DNA from: Colocasia esculenta
Lineage: Eukaryota; Streptophyta; Magnoliopsida; Alismatales; Araceae
Assembly: GCA_014218235.1 (NCBI GenBank)
Contig: CM024761.1
Span: forward strand, 94,795,648 to 94,859,647
Length of the DNA stretch: 64,000 bases
Reading direction: 5' to 3'
Under the pieces are notes generated by a model. It was given only the letters and a program-made list of their open reading frames with translations, was not told where the DNA came from and made no database searches. This document shows positions 1-12,033 of the stretch, one piece after another. The position numbers and the translations under genes were made by a program. Within the stretch, counting starts at the first letter, position 1; the number at the start of each line of letters is the position of its first letter.

Positions 1-862
1 TAGTAGTATAGAAAGTAGGAATGTGATCGCCACCTAGTAAGTTGCCTAACGAGTAGCAAATGACACAGGCTAACTTAACTAGGAAATGGAAAGAGAAAGG
101 AGGTAGACCTGGTGTCGCGGTAGTCTTACGTACCGCGACGACGCTGGTAACGCGTCGCTGCAGCCTGACGCATCTCTTGTCGCGTCGTCCTCCGCTGTCG
201 CGTTCTCTGTGTGCGAGAGATGTCGTGTGTGGACCTTCTTCCATCCTCCAGCCGGCTAGAGGACAAGAGCTCCTCGTGGAAAATCTTGGGTTCCTGCCAA
301 AACATAGAAGAAACAAGAAAAAAGCCCTATTAGAACATATTAAGCATAGTATCTATTCTAAAAATGAGAGGAAATGGAGAATCATGGTAGGAACGCACCT
401 GGGGTGGTTTTAAACCCCTTTGGGTATGTGAAAAATGTGGGTATGTGGTGAGTGTGATCTAACTAGAAACAACATAAAAATGCATGTAGAAATGGAGGAG
501 GAAGAGAGGGGGAGAAGATGAGTCCCATTAGGTTGACTCCCTGGCGTGAATGCAGTCCAAATGAGTGTGCAAAAGCTTCAGGAGGTAGCAAGAGTCGCCC
601 TTCTCACGTTCCATGCTCCATAAATGGTGAAATGAGGGTGTTTTGGTGGAGGGGAATGTGAAGGAAATTGTGAAAATAGGTGGCTGCAAGGCTAATTGTT
701 GGTGAGAGGAGATTTCGACAGCCCTTCGGGGTGAAAAATGGGAGCTCCCTTGTACATGAGGGGGATACCTTGCTTATATAAGCCTTTGAGAGAGAATATC
801 TCCTAAAAATGGATAATAGGTAAAATGGGAGATAAAATGCCATAGAAATTCGCAATGGAGAG
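1..862 (-). mobile_element. Tat-like 3' LTR, left part
   Basis: Non-coding sequence cut off by the window edge and, on the right, by the Tekay insertion (target duplication GAGAG at 858-862, repeated at 40492-40496). By continuity it belongs with 40492-41002, whose right end reads as the start of a minus-strand LTR. It holds a cluster of GTCGCG/CGCGAC words at about 111-205, like the cluster at 40625-40780 beyond the Tekay element. Short open frames here show no recognisable protein. Assignment to a Tat LTR is inference from the reconstructed locus. Confidence 0.55.
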
Positions 863-3800
863 TGTAGCACCCCGGAAATTTTAAATACATAAAAATTCAA
901 AATAAATAGAAATAAATAATTTCCATAATATCTGAGTATTTAAACATACGTATCATTATCGTATGAGCTAAAACATATCAGAAACATCTGTAAAAAATAT
1001 AAATCAACCCCAAACATTTTTACTAAAAGTTTCGCAAATAAATTTAGGCCAAGAAAAATTGTATTATCCATGTTTAAAGTGTTTCATGACTTATTATCGT
1101 AATTTATGAATAAGTCGGAAAATCATTATCACACGTACTTGGATGAGTCAGAAAATTAAATAAAAATCATATATGGGGTTAAAATAATATTTTCTAATGA
1201 CCCATCAAGAAATTTGGGTCAATAAAAATCATTTGGACTAGGTTTAGGAGTTATTGTGACCAATTATCCAAATTAGGAAACAAGTCAGAAAACCGTTTAA
1301 CACGAAAATACGACGCAACCAAAAATTTAATAAAAGTGTTGGAGAGACTCCCGACATTATATATTAATGACCAAATATCTTAATTGGGCCAATGGACCAC
1401 ATATGACCAAAAAATCAAATGAAGCTAGGAAATGCATGGAAATTCGTAGCTTAAATTAGCTGAAATTAAAAAGAGGCAATTAGAGTTGAATTGGGAAGAG
1501 ATCTTACACTCTTGGCAAGCCAAATTCGTGCCTACCCACCCGTAGAGGTTGCTTGATGGCCAAGACTCTCTAATGGAGGGAGAGATCCTCAAATTTTGGA
1601 ATGACACAAGCCAATCCCGCAACCCTTCTTTCCTAGTTACAATAGGACTCCTAAATACCTTGGTTACTTAAATACTCTTCACCCAAACCCTAGGGATGAG
1701 TTTACAACTTGCTGGGGTCGTGTGGAGGAGCTCTTGGGGGCTGGGGAGTTATGGGTCGACCACAAGAAGGACATCTTCTTCCCTAGTTCATCTTCTGCGA
1801 CCTGCACAAACTGTCCACTTGAAGCCGATCAAAGGTAGGCCAAACCTAAACCCAACCTTGTAAGGCTTATACCCCTGGAAAGAGGGTCAAGTCTACTTCC
1901 TAACCCAAGTCGAATGCCTAAATTCCATGCAATATACACAGACTATAACCGTTGTCCTGCGAGTGGTCTGAACATGGGTTTTCTAGAAGAATGGGACTTC
2001 TTCAACCCAAAAGATAGTTTTTTTGGGCCAAACCTTAACATATCCTATACCAATGTGTGGAGCATCAAGTTAACTTTCGTTTCCCACTGGTTTCATCGAA
2101 TTCCAATGAATAGATTTTGAATTATAAGAATTTTCCCCTAGTCGCGCAATGTTAGAGCTTTTTCTGTTCTTTATATGTTGCATGTGATACGAGACCGATT
2201 AGAGCAACCCACTGCAACGACCCACTTCCACCCGGTACGGTTTATACCAACCCACGTCGGATGAGAGCAAGCCGCTACAGGGGAGAATACACCAACAAGT
2301 AACAAATGAGCTGAGATAACACAAATAGAATTAAATAAATGCAACGGAATTTAAATGAATCTCATTCCATCAACTTTTAAATCCACATACCACAGTCTGT
2401 ATAGTTCAACAAGAGATAACATAAGTACAAAAGTTCCAATTACGTAGCCGACTCCAAGTACATTTGAACAAAATCCAAATTTCCAATTGTAGCATTACAT
2501 ACTTATGAATATCAACTACAACTCTTCAATCACTTAGTCCAACTCCACTTCAATTCCTGCTAGCTCCTCCACTGCTAATTCCTGAAATGATTAGCAAGAG
2601 TGAGTCTATGCAATAGACTCAGCAAGTAACTAAGATTCAATACATACATGCTTTTTAACAATTTAACACAATAGAATTTCAGCAATTTAATCATACATGC
2701 TTGTGCTATAAACAAAATAGGTTCACATGGGATTGTATTAAACATCTATTCTAACACATGTAAAACTATAATCTAATAAGATTTCTAATAACATGGCGTC
2801 ATTATCATAAGTACAAATGCACATTTACATACCTTCACACTTTACTCACATCATTGTAAAACTTCATACTAAGTCGTGGAAAAACATATACGAGATAGGT
2901 TTCATTGCTAGCATGATTTCTAACTCACTTTGCATACAACCATAACAATTTACTTACATTTAGCTTGCTGATTTTCTATAAAATCTATGACATTCCTTTT
3001 ACCCTTACATAGGGATCACTTTTAACTATACAACATGATACTACACACATGTGCATCCAACCATTCAAATTCATGAATATGAAAGCATATACTTACATTT
3101 TGGTACTAGTAGTAACATCACTTTTAGCAATAAGTTATACATAAACACATACACATACACATTTGTACACATCAATAAACATTTATCAATCAACACTATT
3201 GTCATTTACACTTATACTATTTTCTCATTACACATAACCACATGATGAACCTTGGCTTTCACATACGCTCACTTTGCTCTATCACACAATACTCATACAC
3301 ATTTGCCATTAATTCCTCTTTCACATTCACACACTTCTTATCACTTCACTTTTTTACACATAACCTGTGCCACCTTTACACATATCTCGCACATACCTTG
3401 TGCTATTTTACACATGTCACTTTTCACATCACACTTATGGTTATTTTCACTTAAATGCCAAGACCCAGCCCAAACCACCATTAGATGTCACAAACCACAC
3501 TTGGTCCATTCGCTTACTTAATCACCGCGCGCAGTGATAAGTCTTAGTCTCTGCAGAAACCGGGGAAAGCCCTTCCCACCATTACCAGTGGAACTGTCCA
3601 CCTCCAGGATTTTACAAGACCCTTTGCCAGGGTGTACACTTTATCAAGACCCTTTCCTAGGTGTAACACTTTGAGCTTTCCCGTCGGGGCACCACTACAG
3701 TACAGCTCCAAGCATCTAGGTGGCAGTGTCTTATGGGCATATTTGGTTATCTTTATCACATTAACCGTTTTACACACTTATACCACTTGTTTTCCCATGT

Positions 3801-4686
3801 CTCATGCACCACACTCATGCAAAAATTCACCACACACTTAAGTCCTCATTCACTGATTTTAACTTCACTGTTGCAACTACCAATACTCATAATACAGATA
3901 TAACTATACCGAAATCTACTGAATCACATCAAATCACAATTAACACGCTCACATAGTGATTTTTCTTTTTTCAAAAATCCATAACGATACTTACTGTTAT
4001 CAAAACAACCTGAGATTTTAACCACCGACACATTTTAGGTTTATAATCACACACGCAAATTTTCATATTTTTCTGAACCATATTACATTTACAGAAATTA
4101 AAACATGAAATCTCATGCCGTTCATATTTGATTTAACATGGAACATAACATGAACATCGGGTTTAATAGTTCACAGTCCTGACCTAACATATTTGTCAAC
4201 ACAGAAATTTTCCTCCTCGATTTATTGCACAATACACAATTTACTGTAGATTTTACAATTCCTATGCATGTCTCCTATTTCCAAAACAATTTTCAGTAAA
4301 TTCCACAGTCATGGAAAAATTCTCAAATTTTCAGGGCATGGACTGATGCATATACACATGGTATAGAAAAATCTAGGGCATTAAATTCTCAGGAATTAGG
4401 TAGACAGTAGATGAACATGCATAATCCATCCTTTTTCCAACATGTATTTCAATAATCCAAAAGAATTCTTGCCATCCACAGAAAATGCAGAAATTTCCAC
4501 ACACGCACCACATTATCCATTTTACATAGCATATAGGATTTACACTATATCCTCATGGTGAAAACATATCGAAAATAATCATCTATCAGGAAGAACAGCT
4601 CACTGTTCTATCCTGAAGAACTTGGCGGCAACCTCTGGCCGTTCAAGTAGTTTTGACGGCACGATCGCTGGACGCCTATGGGAGAC

Positions 4687-4713
4687 CTTGGCGTCAATGG
4701 CATTGACGCCAAG
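4687..4713. repeat. Perfect 27-bp palindrome in solo LTR A
   Basis: Two 13-base arms (CTTGGCGTCAATG and its reverse complement) flank a single G at 4700. Related GGCGTC/GACGCC words recur at about 5281-5375, giving a loose cluster in this LTR. Confidence 0.85.
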
Positions 4714-5566
4714 TTCCTGTCTGTGCAACAGCACAGACCGAACCCCAAATACTCAGTGAAAAGGAGGGTCCAGGACACGATTTAAAATCCATAAAAATTA
4801 CTGGGACCTAGGGAACATGTATGGGATTGAGATCTATGGGTTACTTGCCTCTGAATAAATCTCCAAACGGATCTAATGGCCGGAGAAGCTCTCCTTGGGC
4901 AGTGCCAAGAAGCCTCCCAAACTCCTTGGCTCCGGGTTCTAGGGGGTTGTAAGCCGCAGTCCAGCGCCGGGGGAGCCTCCTCCTACGTATGGTCTTTCTC
5001 CTTGTCGTAGAAGATCACCAGGAAACGCCTCCAGTCGCCGGATCCAAGCCCTCCAAGGTCAGTCCTTCCTCTCTTTCTCTCTGTTAGGGTTTCCTTTCTA
5101 GTAAAGAGCCAAGAGAGCTCTCTAGGTTGCCAAAGGGGTGTGTTTCATAAACTAGGGAACAAGAGGGGCTCGTGCAGGGCTGAAGGGACATGAAAGGGCC
5201 GGTGGAAGACATCTCCCCAATCAGAAGTCTGGCCCAATGGGTGTTCTCTGCGCTCTGTTGCGCACAGAAAATTAGGGATATTGGCGTCCACATCCATGGA
5301 CGGCTACATTAGGGTTGGCGTCAGTCGATATGGATGCTGACATATTATGGGCGTCCATCCATGTTAACGCCAAGACATCCTTCTGCCAGAGCTTAAAATC
5401 ATGCAGAACCAAGCTTAATCCCACATATATACACATGAAACCTATGTAGCATAGTGTATACACCACTACACCATGTAACCATCCAATATTTACTATTAAT
5501 CACACACATGCATACACAGGTACATCAAGATAATAACACGTACATGAATATCTTCATACGCATACA

Positions 5567-5568
<2 letters not shown>

Positions 5569-5607
<39 letters not shown>
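5569..5607. repeat. (TA)n microsatellite
   Basis: About 19 consecutive TA units inside solo LTR A. It is a simple repeat, possibly also serving as a TATA region for this LTR, which cannot be decided here. Confidence 0.95.
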
Positions 5608-5608
<1 letters not shown>

Positions 5609-6689
5609 CATACGTACACGGATGTAACATACTTACGTATATTATACACGAATAGATAGATACAATAACACGCACACACGGTAATTAGACTAAGCTTGCA
5701 CAACATTACTTAAGTACTATAGGCATGGAATTCCTTAATATGTACTCTATGCACAATTTAGCTAATCGCTTATTCTCACCTAGTTATCACAGAATACATG
5801 CATGTTATTCGTGAGGAATATAGGATCTCCATATACACTACTAAATACACCTACCATACTTGCACTTTATATGTATATTAAAATGTACAAGTACCATGTA
5901 CACCTTAACTACACCATGCAAATGAACAACGTTTACAACTAAGTATACTCATGCATACCTAAGTATACCAAGGTGTTACATATGTAAAATTAAGTACACA
6001 ATTATCACATGCATATGATAATCTACATACGCACCTACACATATGCACTTCATACATTCGCACACAATATTTATGAAATGGCAATATAAGGTATACTTCA
6101 ATATTTAGATGGTACTTGCATAATATTTGAATAGATACTTATACACAAAATTGGCCAATTACTTATATTCACATATAAAACATACATCTTCGCATATACA
6201 CATGCAAGATTTATATCTATAATATGCATCATCTTCATGCATGCTATTTATGCAAAAATAAGTAAACATCATATACATAAAACAGAAGTGGGAAAAGAAA
6301 TCCGGGGCCTTACACCCACAACATGAAAGTTTTTTTACTAGTTGTCCTCGTTATGTTGTGTGTTGAAAGTTTGTCTAAATATCATTAGTTAGAGAGTTAT
6401 AAGCATGGTAAAAGGGTTGCTGCATGAAACTATGTTTTTCAGGTTACACTTGGTGTTACGTTGTGTTTGACTTGATCAAAGCCTATCGAAACCCACATGG
6501 TGTTCTAATTCCGATTTACTGGAAGCACCCTCGCATGTCTAGATTAGTTTAAAACTAGTTTCGTTATTTTTCATACACTGTACAATTTGTTCTCTATTTT
6601 TGAAGCACCTTGTGTCAATATAATGGTGTTCTGAACCGCAATTCAAGAACATGCCCTTTCTCTGCCAGATTCAGGCGCAGACCCTGTGA

Positions 6690-6910
6690 ACGCGACGGCC
6701 TGATAGGCTGCGTTCTGTGGTCTTGTCGCGACAGCATACCCCGTCGCATTCTGAACGCGACGAAGCGCTCCGTCGCTACCTTGCTGCCTGATCTGACTGC
6801 CCCGTCGCGTTCTTCACATCCCAGTGTCACGTTCTGTTCCCGACCTGTCGCGACCCTTACGGGGATCCGTCGCGACCTGACCTTCGGGTCTGACCACCCA
6901 GTCGCCTTCT
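6690..6910 (+). promoter_or_regulatory. TGTCGC/GTCGCGAC array in Tekay 5' LTR
   Basis: GTCG cores occur at about 6725, 6743, 6772, 6804, 6826 (degenerate GTCA), 6847, 6869 and 6901. The last five are 22, 21, 22 and 32 bp apart, close to two and three helical turns. Many are followed by TTCT. Some form the full palindrome TGTCGCGACA (6724). The array lies downstream of the probable TATA, so it may be in the transcribed leader. Its function is unknown. Confidence 0.6.
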
Positions 6911-7440
6911 TCATATGCACCTGTTGCGTTCTCAGGATTTTGCATTAAATCCCCACTTATTTTCTTGCAAATTTAACCGCTATACCCGAGGTCTGGTTAG
7001 CATGATATTTAGTGTGTAATTCACATGTTTTGGGTCTGATCATTGCATGGTGGTTATTTTAATGGCTTAAAAGTGATTAACCCATTTAAAAGCTTTAATT
7101 ACATGAATGCTATTCTAATTGCTCCTTAAATGTTATGATCCATTCATGCAACTCATGATTTAATCTCTCCTTATTCTACCATGTTTTAAATGATAATTAT
7201 CGTTCTTAAATCTTACAAGCCCATGTGTAGTTAAATGCATTGTTCAATTCGTGCCATCATGTTAGTTGCTTTTTCTGCGAGTTTGAAACCGATGGTTTGA
7301 GAATTGAGACACGCGTACATCACTACACACTTACACGTCTAGGCAGCCCTTTCTTGGGGATTTGGAAGCTCTCTACCGGTCATTCCAAATCGGTAGACTA
7401 GTGACCTTTTCTCTAAGGCCTCCGTAAATCTCCTCTGACC

Positions 7441-7551
7441 ATGGATTCCCACATGGCTGACGAGTTGGTTGTACCATTGAAGTTCCCTGGAGATAGCGTG
7501 CACTTCCTCTCTCGTCTTGTTCTCGTGAGTGTGAATTACAATCTAGACTAA
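7441..7551 (+). other. Conserved small ORF in Tekay LTR leader
   Basis: A 36-residue frame starts MDSHMADELVVP. Equivalent open frames exist in the 3' LTR (39223-39333) and, on the minus strand, in both LTRs of the gag-only derivative (near 28200 and 33370). The 2.9-kb solo LTR keeps the start MDSHM but stops after 12 codons (20508-20546). The surrounding block is among the best conserved between these LTR families. A GTGAGT splice-donor-like site lies inside the frame. It may be a leader peptide, or the conservation may reflect an RNA or splice signal. Confidence 0.35.
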
Positions 7552-8707
7552 AGCGTTAATGTAATGATTGAACTAAATTATAAATCGTACCGTTATGCTG
7601 CCGAATTTATCTCTTGACCATTGTTATCATGAAATCATGTTCAATTACTTATTACTAGTTCTCATCATCATCAGAACATGACATTACACATGCTTACTTA
7701 TTGAAACTCTCATTGGCCATTATAAATGACTGTGGGTATCTACATTTAAAATTTAAGTGAGATGCTGACTGGGCACGGTGAGTGTCCAAGGGCTCCAGTC
7801 TAGCCCTAATGACGGAGAGTCATAAATATTGTTAACCATGGGGTATAATGATTACGGGCGTTGCATCTGCACTGGGAGTCGTGCGTGTCGTGTTGAATGA
7901 TAGATACAATAACCACATACATGTGTCCTGGTGTACATTCTTGATGGATCTTTTCTTGGTGTATATTAGTTTCTACATGCCTGATTAGTGTCACATGATC
8001 GTGCTCGTGCGTGCTTGCTTGCTTGCGTGATATGGCCATCCTGCATTTAATGCAATTAGTGATAACTTGCGTTCTTGACATGAAGTTAATTCTTGCGTGC
8101 TTATACAAAGTGATCTATTGCTAGTTCTATCTTGTCATCTTGTTCAAAATTGTGTTCTATCAGGATCACACTATCTAGCTTGTTCATGTATCATGTTTTA
8201 ATGAGTTTTATTCGTACTCGCATATCATTCATCATGCTTACCTAGTTCTAAATTGCTAATCACTTATGTCATTCCCCGCACATTGAGATATAAATCCTAC
8301 TGGGCTAGTTTGCTCATCCCCTACTTTTACCCAACATAGGTGACTATGACATTCAAGAGGAAGAGCAAGACGAGGATGGGGATGCGTCCGAGTGAAGAGC
8401 ATCCCAACTGTGAGTCTAGTTTGCTCTGAGTGTTAGATTCATGTAGTACGAAGTGAGGAATAAATGTACTTTTTCTTTTTATTGAGTCATAGTCCTGTAA
8501 TAGTTCCCATTTGGAATACAATGAGTTGAGATTTGAATAAAGATTAGTTCAGTTCAATATTTGGGCCCTATGATGATGTATGTTGTTATACATTTAGTGT
8601 GTGCTAGCTAGAGGCTTATTTGCCGACTGTTCACGTCTCGGGATATCGACTCAAATTTTTTTTGAATTATTATTAATATCCGCTGTGTAATTCTCGGGAC
8701 GTGACAG

Positions 8708-8722
8708 TTTAGTGATCAGAGC
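8708..8722 (+). other. Primer binding site (tRNA-Met type), degenerate
   Basis: TTTAGTGATCAGAGC directly follows the 5' LTR and is a mutated form of the plant TGGTATCAGAGC primer site. The better preserved copy in the minus-strand derivative lies at 32095-32110. Confidence 0.8.
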
Positions 8723-8941
8723 ATAGGAACACCAAATAGGATGTATGTCTCAGGAATAGGAGATACCTATGGAACCTAGGTCATGGAAATTAAATACAGT
8801 ACCTGGTGAGAAGGGGTAGAGACTGGGAATTGTTAGCAAGAATTAAACACTCCTACCCATTGACTCTGATAATGTATCTAGAGACATTAATTGGTTCCAT
8901 TCTTTTCTCAGGAACCCTCATAACTCTTGCACTCAACTGCA

Positions 8942-9874
8942 ATGGCTCGCAACCAATGGCAAGCTATGCAAGAAACAGTAGCTGGATTGACTCCGGCCCT
9001 GCAAAATGTGGTTCAAGCTGGAAATCAGGCTGCTAAAGTTAGAAATGGAGCCAGTGATTTTCACCGCAATTTTAGGAGTTTGAACCCTCCTCGTTTGTCT
9101 GGATCCCCTGATCCGGACGAAGTAGAGAACTGGCAGGAGGAGATAGAAAGGATCTTCCAAGTCATGCATTGCACTAACAGGGATAAGGTGGTACTGGCCA
9201 CTTTCCAATTCACTAAGGATGCCCGAGCATGGTGGAAGGCCACATCGGCCCACCAACCTAATGTTGGCGAACTGGAGTGGGCCGGATTCCTGGAGATATT
9301 CCGAGGAAAGTATTTCTCTGATAGAGTCAAGGAGAAGAAGGCAGCGGACTTTGCCGCACTAAAATAGAAAGGGATGTCCGTGGCTAAATTTGAGGCTTAG
9401 TTCACGCGTCTTGTTGTGTATGACCCACAATTGGTGGGAACTGAAAGACCTAAGGCAAATCGGTTCATGGATGGGCTCAGGCCCATGTTCATTGAAAGGC
9501 TTGGACCACACAACATTCAAACTTACACTGAGATGGTCCAAAGAGCTCAGCTGGTAGAAGACACCATGGCCAAAGTAGAGGGCATGAGGGGCAAGGACAA
9601 CTCCAAGACGGTCTTTGTCAAGAAGGGAGCACCTAATATTGCTCCAACTTTTCGTAACAACAACGTCAACAACAACAACAAGAGGCCGAATGCTGTAAGA
9701 GATGTTGTTGGAGATAAGAGAGTCAATGTGGATGATAGGCAGTTTGCTGAAAACTGTAAATTCTGTGATAAACCGGGACACCGTGCTGAAGAATGTTGGA
9801 AGAAGCTCGGGGCGTGCTTGAAATGCGGAGGTCGTGACCACTGTATTCCTGATTGTCCTATGCTGAAGGACTAG
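8942..9874 (+). pseudogene. gag: Tekay gag (broken)
   Basis: Encodes the capsid/nucleocapsid part of a chromovirus, which would package element RNA in the cytoplasm. The start is the ATG beginning MARNQWQ. The retrotransposon gag core includes DARAWWKATSAH and WAGFLEIFRGKYF. Near the end are two CCHC zinc knuckles of form CX2CX4HX4C, one starting CKFCDKPGH and one CLKCGGRDH. The frame is open apart from amber codons at 9365 and 9398, with 9872 and 9887 lying at the junction to protease. In the related minus-strand copy the position of 9872 encodes glutamine, so these look like CAG-to-TAG changes. Gag and protease share one frame. Confidence 0.9.
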
Positions 9875-9892
9875 CCAGGTAGAGCTTAGAAT

Positions 9893-10500
9893 GTGCAACG
9901 ACGTCAGGGACGCCTTAATGCTGTCATAGAAGCTGACCTACCCGAGGAAGGGGGTATGGTGGAAGGTACCATTTCCATACACTCACAACCTGCAATTGTG
10001 CTTATTGATACTGGAGCCGCATATTCATTTATTTCTACAACGTTTGCTGCAACTCTACCTGTCAAACCTGTACCCTTGAAATCCAAGATCATTGTAGCCT
10101 CTCTACTAGGCTCAGAATCTGAACTCACTCACTACTTGCCGAAATGTGAAACTATAATTGGAGGTCACAATCTCCCCGCCGACCTTATTTGTTTAGACAT
10201 GAAGGGTTATGATGCCATTTTGGGTGTCGATTGGCTAATTGAATTTGATGCCGATGTAAACTGTCACCATAGGAGGGTCACTTTTAAAAGACCAAACCTT
10301 CCAACTCTATCGCTACTTGGCACCCGTTATCACAAACACCCTATCATGATATCCTCCTTAAAGGCTTCTAAGCTGATCAACCAAGGTTGTGATGCTTTCC
10401 TAGTTTCCGTCTTGGCAACTGAAAATAAGAAACCAACCCTAGAAGACATTCCAATAGCCAGGGACTATCCTGATGTATTTCCAGAGGAATTACCCGCCAA
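9893..10500 (+). pseudogene. Tekay aspartic protease (broken polyprotein segment)
   Basis: Would cut the gag-pol polyprotein. The active-site DTGA is present in the stretch LIDTGAAYSFIS at about 9998-10035, followed by the conserved segment DAILGVDWL near 10210. It is in frame with gag, separated by two amber codons. A single-base loss near 10495 moves the downstream reverse transcriptase into another frame. Confidence 0.87.
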
Positions 10501-11300
10501 CCACCTGAGCGGGAGGCAAACTTCACCATTGAGTTACTCCCTGGGGCAGCCCCTGTTTCAAAAGCTCCGTATCGCATGTCCCCTGTTGAATTGCAGGAGT
10601 TGAAAAGATAGATCCAAGAATTGCTAGATCAATGTTTTATCAGGCCTAGCACATTCCCGTGGGGAGCGCTAGTGCTATTTGTCAGAAAGAAGGACGGGAC
10701 GATGAGGCTATGCATAGATTACCGTAAGTTAAACTAGTTGACAATAAAGAATAAGTATCCACTGCCCCGCATCGACGAGCTGTTTGACCATCTCTGTGCA
10801 CAATATTTCTCCAACATAGATCTAAGATCAGGCTACCATCAACTAAGAATAAAGGAGGAGATATTCACAAGTCTGCATTTCGGAGTAGATATGGTCACTA
10901 TGAGTTCGTGGTCATGCCGTTTGGTTTAATAAATGCTCCAGCGGCTTTCATGCAACTTATGAACAACATTTATAGGCCATACTTGGACCAGTTTATAGTG
11001 GTGTTCATTGATGACATCCTAATTTACTCCAAATCTAAAGAAGAACATGAGGAGCACTTGAAGGTTGCTCTGCAAGTGCTCAGAGATAATCAACTCTATG
11101 CTAAACATAGTAAGTGTGAATTCTGGATGGAGGTAGTGTCTTTCCTTGGTCACATCATATCCAAGGAGGGAATCTCTGTGGATCCATCTAAGGTGGAGGC
11201 GGTAAAGAACTGGGAAAGGCCGACAACTGTGTCGGAGATTGGAGCTTTCTGGGATTAGCCGGTTATTATCGTCGCTTCATTAAAGATTTCTCAAGATAGT
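10501..11300 (+). pseudogene. Tekay reverse transcriptase (broken)
   Basis: Would copy the element RNA into DNA. Recognisable blocks in order are PYRMSPVEL, RKKDGTMRLCIDYRKLN, KYPLPRIDELFDHL, NIDLRSGYHQLRI, VMPFGLINAPAAF and the catalytic FIDDILIYS at about 11004-11030. Breaks are an amber codon near 10609, another at 10735, a frameshift between about 10860 and 10905, and a one-base loss near 11250 just before the GYYRRFI block. The catalytic Asp pair is retained. Confidence 0.9.
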
Positions 11301-11307
11301 TGTACCA

Positions 11308-12033
11308 TTGACCAGGCTTACCAGGAAAGAGAATCCATTTGCATGGGCTGATGAATGTGAAGAAAGTTTCCAGGCATTGAAAGGGCACCTTACCTCGGCA
11401 CCCGTACTGACACTGCCAGTTGCTGGGGGTAGTTTTGAAGTATACACCGATGCATCCCGGATCGGCCTAGGCTGTGTGCTGATGCAAAATGGGAAAGTTA
11501 TATGCTACGGGTCCAGACAATTGAAGAAGCACGAGGACAATTATCCTGTACATGATCTGGAGCTAGCTGCTGTAGTCTTCGCCTTGAAGATATGGCGTCA
11601 TTATCTATATGGTGAGAAATTCATTGTGTTTTCTGGCCATAAAAGGTCAAAGTATCTGCTTTCTCAGCAAGACTTGAATATGATACAGTGGAGGTGGTTG
11701 GAGTATCTCAAAGACTTCGACTTCACGATCCAATACCATCTAGGAAAAGCAAATGTTGTGGCGGATGCTCTACGTAGAAAGCCAATGATCACATTGTCAA
11801 GTTTAATGGTGGACGAATGGAAGTTATTAGAGGACTTCGCCAAGTTAAATATTGATGTTGACATCAAAGAGAAGGGATGCCTTGTTGCTAGTGTTAGAGC
11901 CCAACCTACACTATTGGAGGACATCACAACACTACAAGATAATGACCCTGTACTTGTGGATATTAAGGCTAATCTAGACCAGAGGCCGGATTTCTCATTA
12001 ACTGAAGATGGAAGACTATTGTTCCGGGATTGA
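11308..12033 (+). pseudogene. Tekay RNase H and tether (broken)
   Basis: Would degrade RNA in the RNA-DNA hybrid. It begins PLTRLTRKENPFAW-like, with YTDASRIGLGCVLMQ carrying the first catalytic Asp, then KKHEDNYPVHDLELAAVVFAL, and KANVVADALRRK near 11750. An amber codon precedes it near 11299, and a TGA at 12031 separates it from the integrase zinc domain, which continues in the same frame. Confidence 0.88.

Larger units (their letters stand above)
2213..6314 (+). mobile_element. Solo LTR A, 4.1 kb
   Basis: The insert begins TGCAACGACCC and ends GGGGCCTTACA, with the target duplication CCCAC at 2208-2212 and 6315-6319. The empty site is seen once in the other Tekay LTR near 14735. No gag or pol homology is visible. 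TG...CA ends, a 5-bp duplication and no internal domains fit a solo LTR left by recombination between the LTRs of a large Ty3/gypsy element. Its short open frames are low-complexity and not credible genes. A non-autonomous element without visible LTR substructure is the alternative. Confidence 0.8.
863..8706 (+). repeat. Tekay 5' LTR (split by a solo LTR)
   Basis: It runs from TGTAGC to GTGACA and matches the 3' LTR (13396-15162 plus 38525-40491) along its length. A 4102-bp insert at 2213-6314 interrupts it. A TATA-like CTTAAATA lies near 1665 and is followed by a CCCTAG-containing leader. Downstream are a TGTCGC array (about 6690-6910) and a small conserved ORF (7441-7551). The last 100 bases are very AT-rich. 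Confidence 0.92.

Noticed and set aside
60..413. 117-codon plus-strand ORF near the left edge
   Set aside because: Lies in repeat sequence with GTCGCG words; Arg/Ser-rich from GC bias, no recognisable domain.
5569..5607. (TA)n tract as an origin or structural element
   Set aside because: A simple microsatellite with nothing around it to support a special role.
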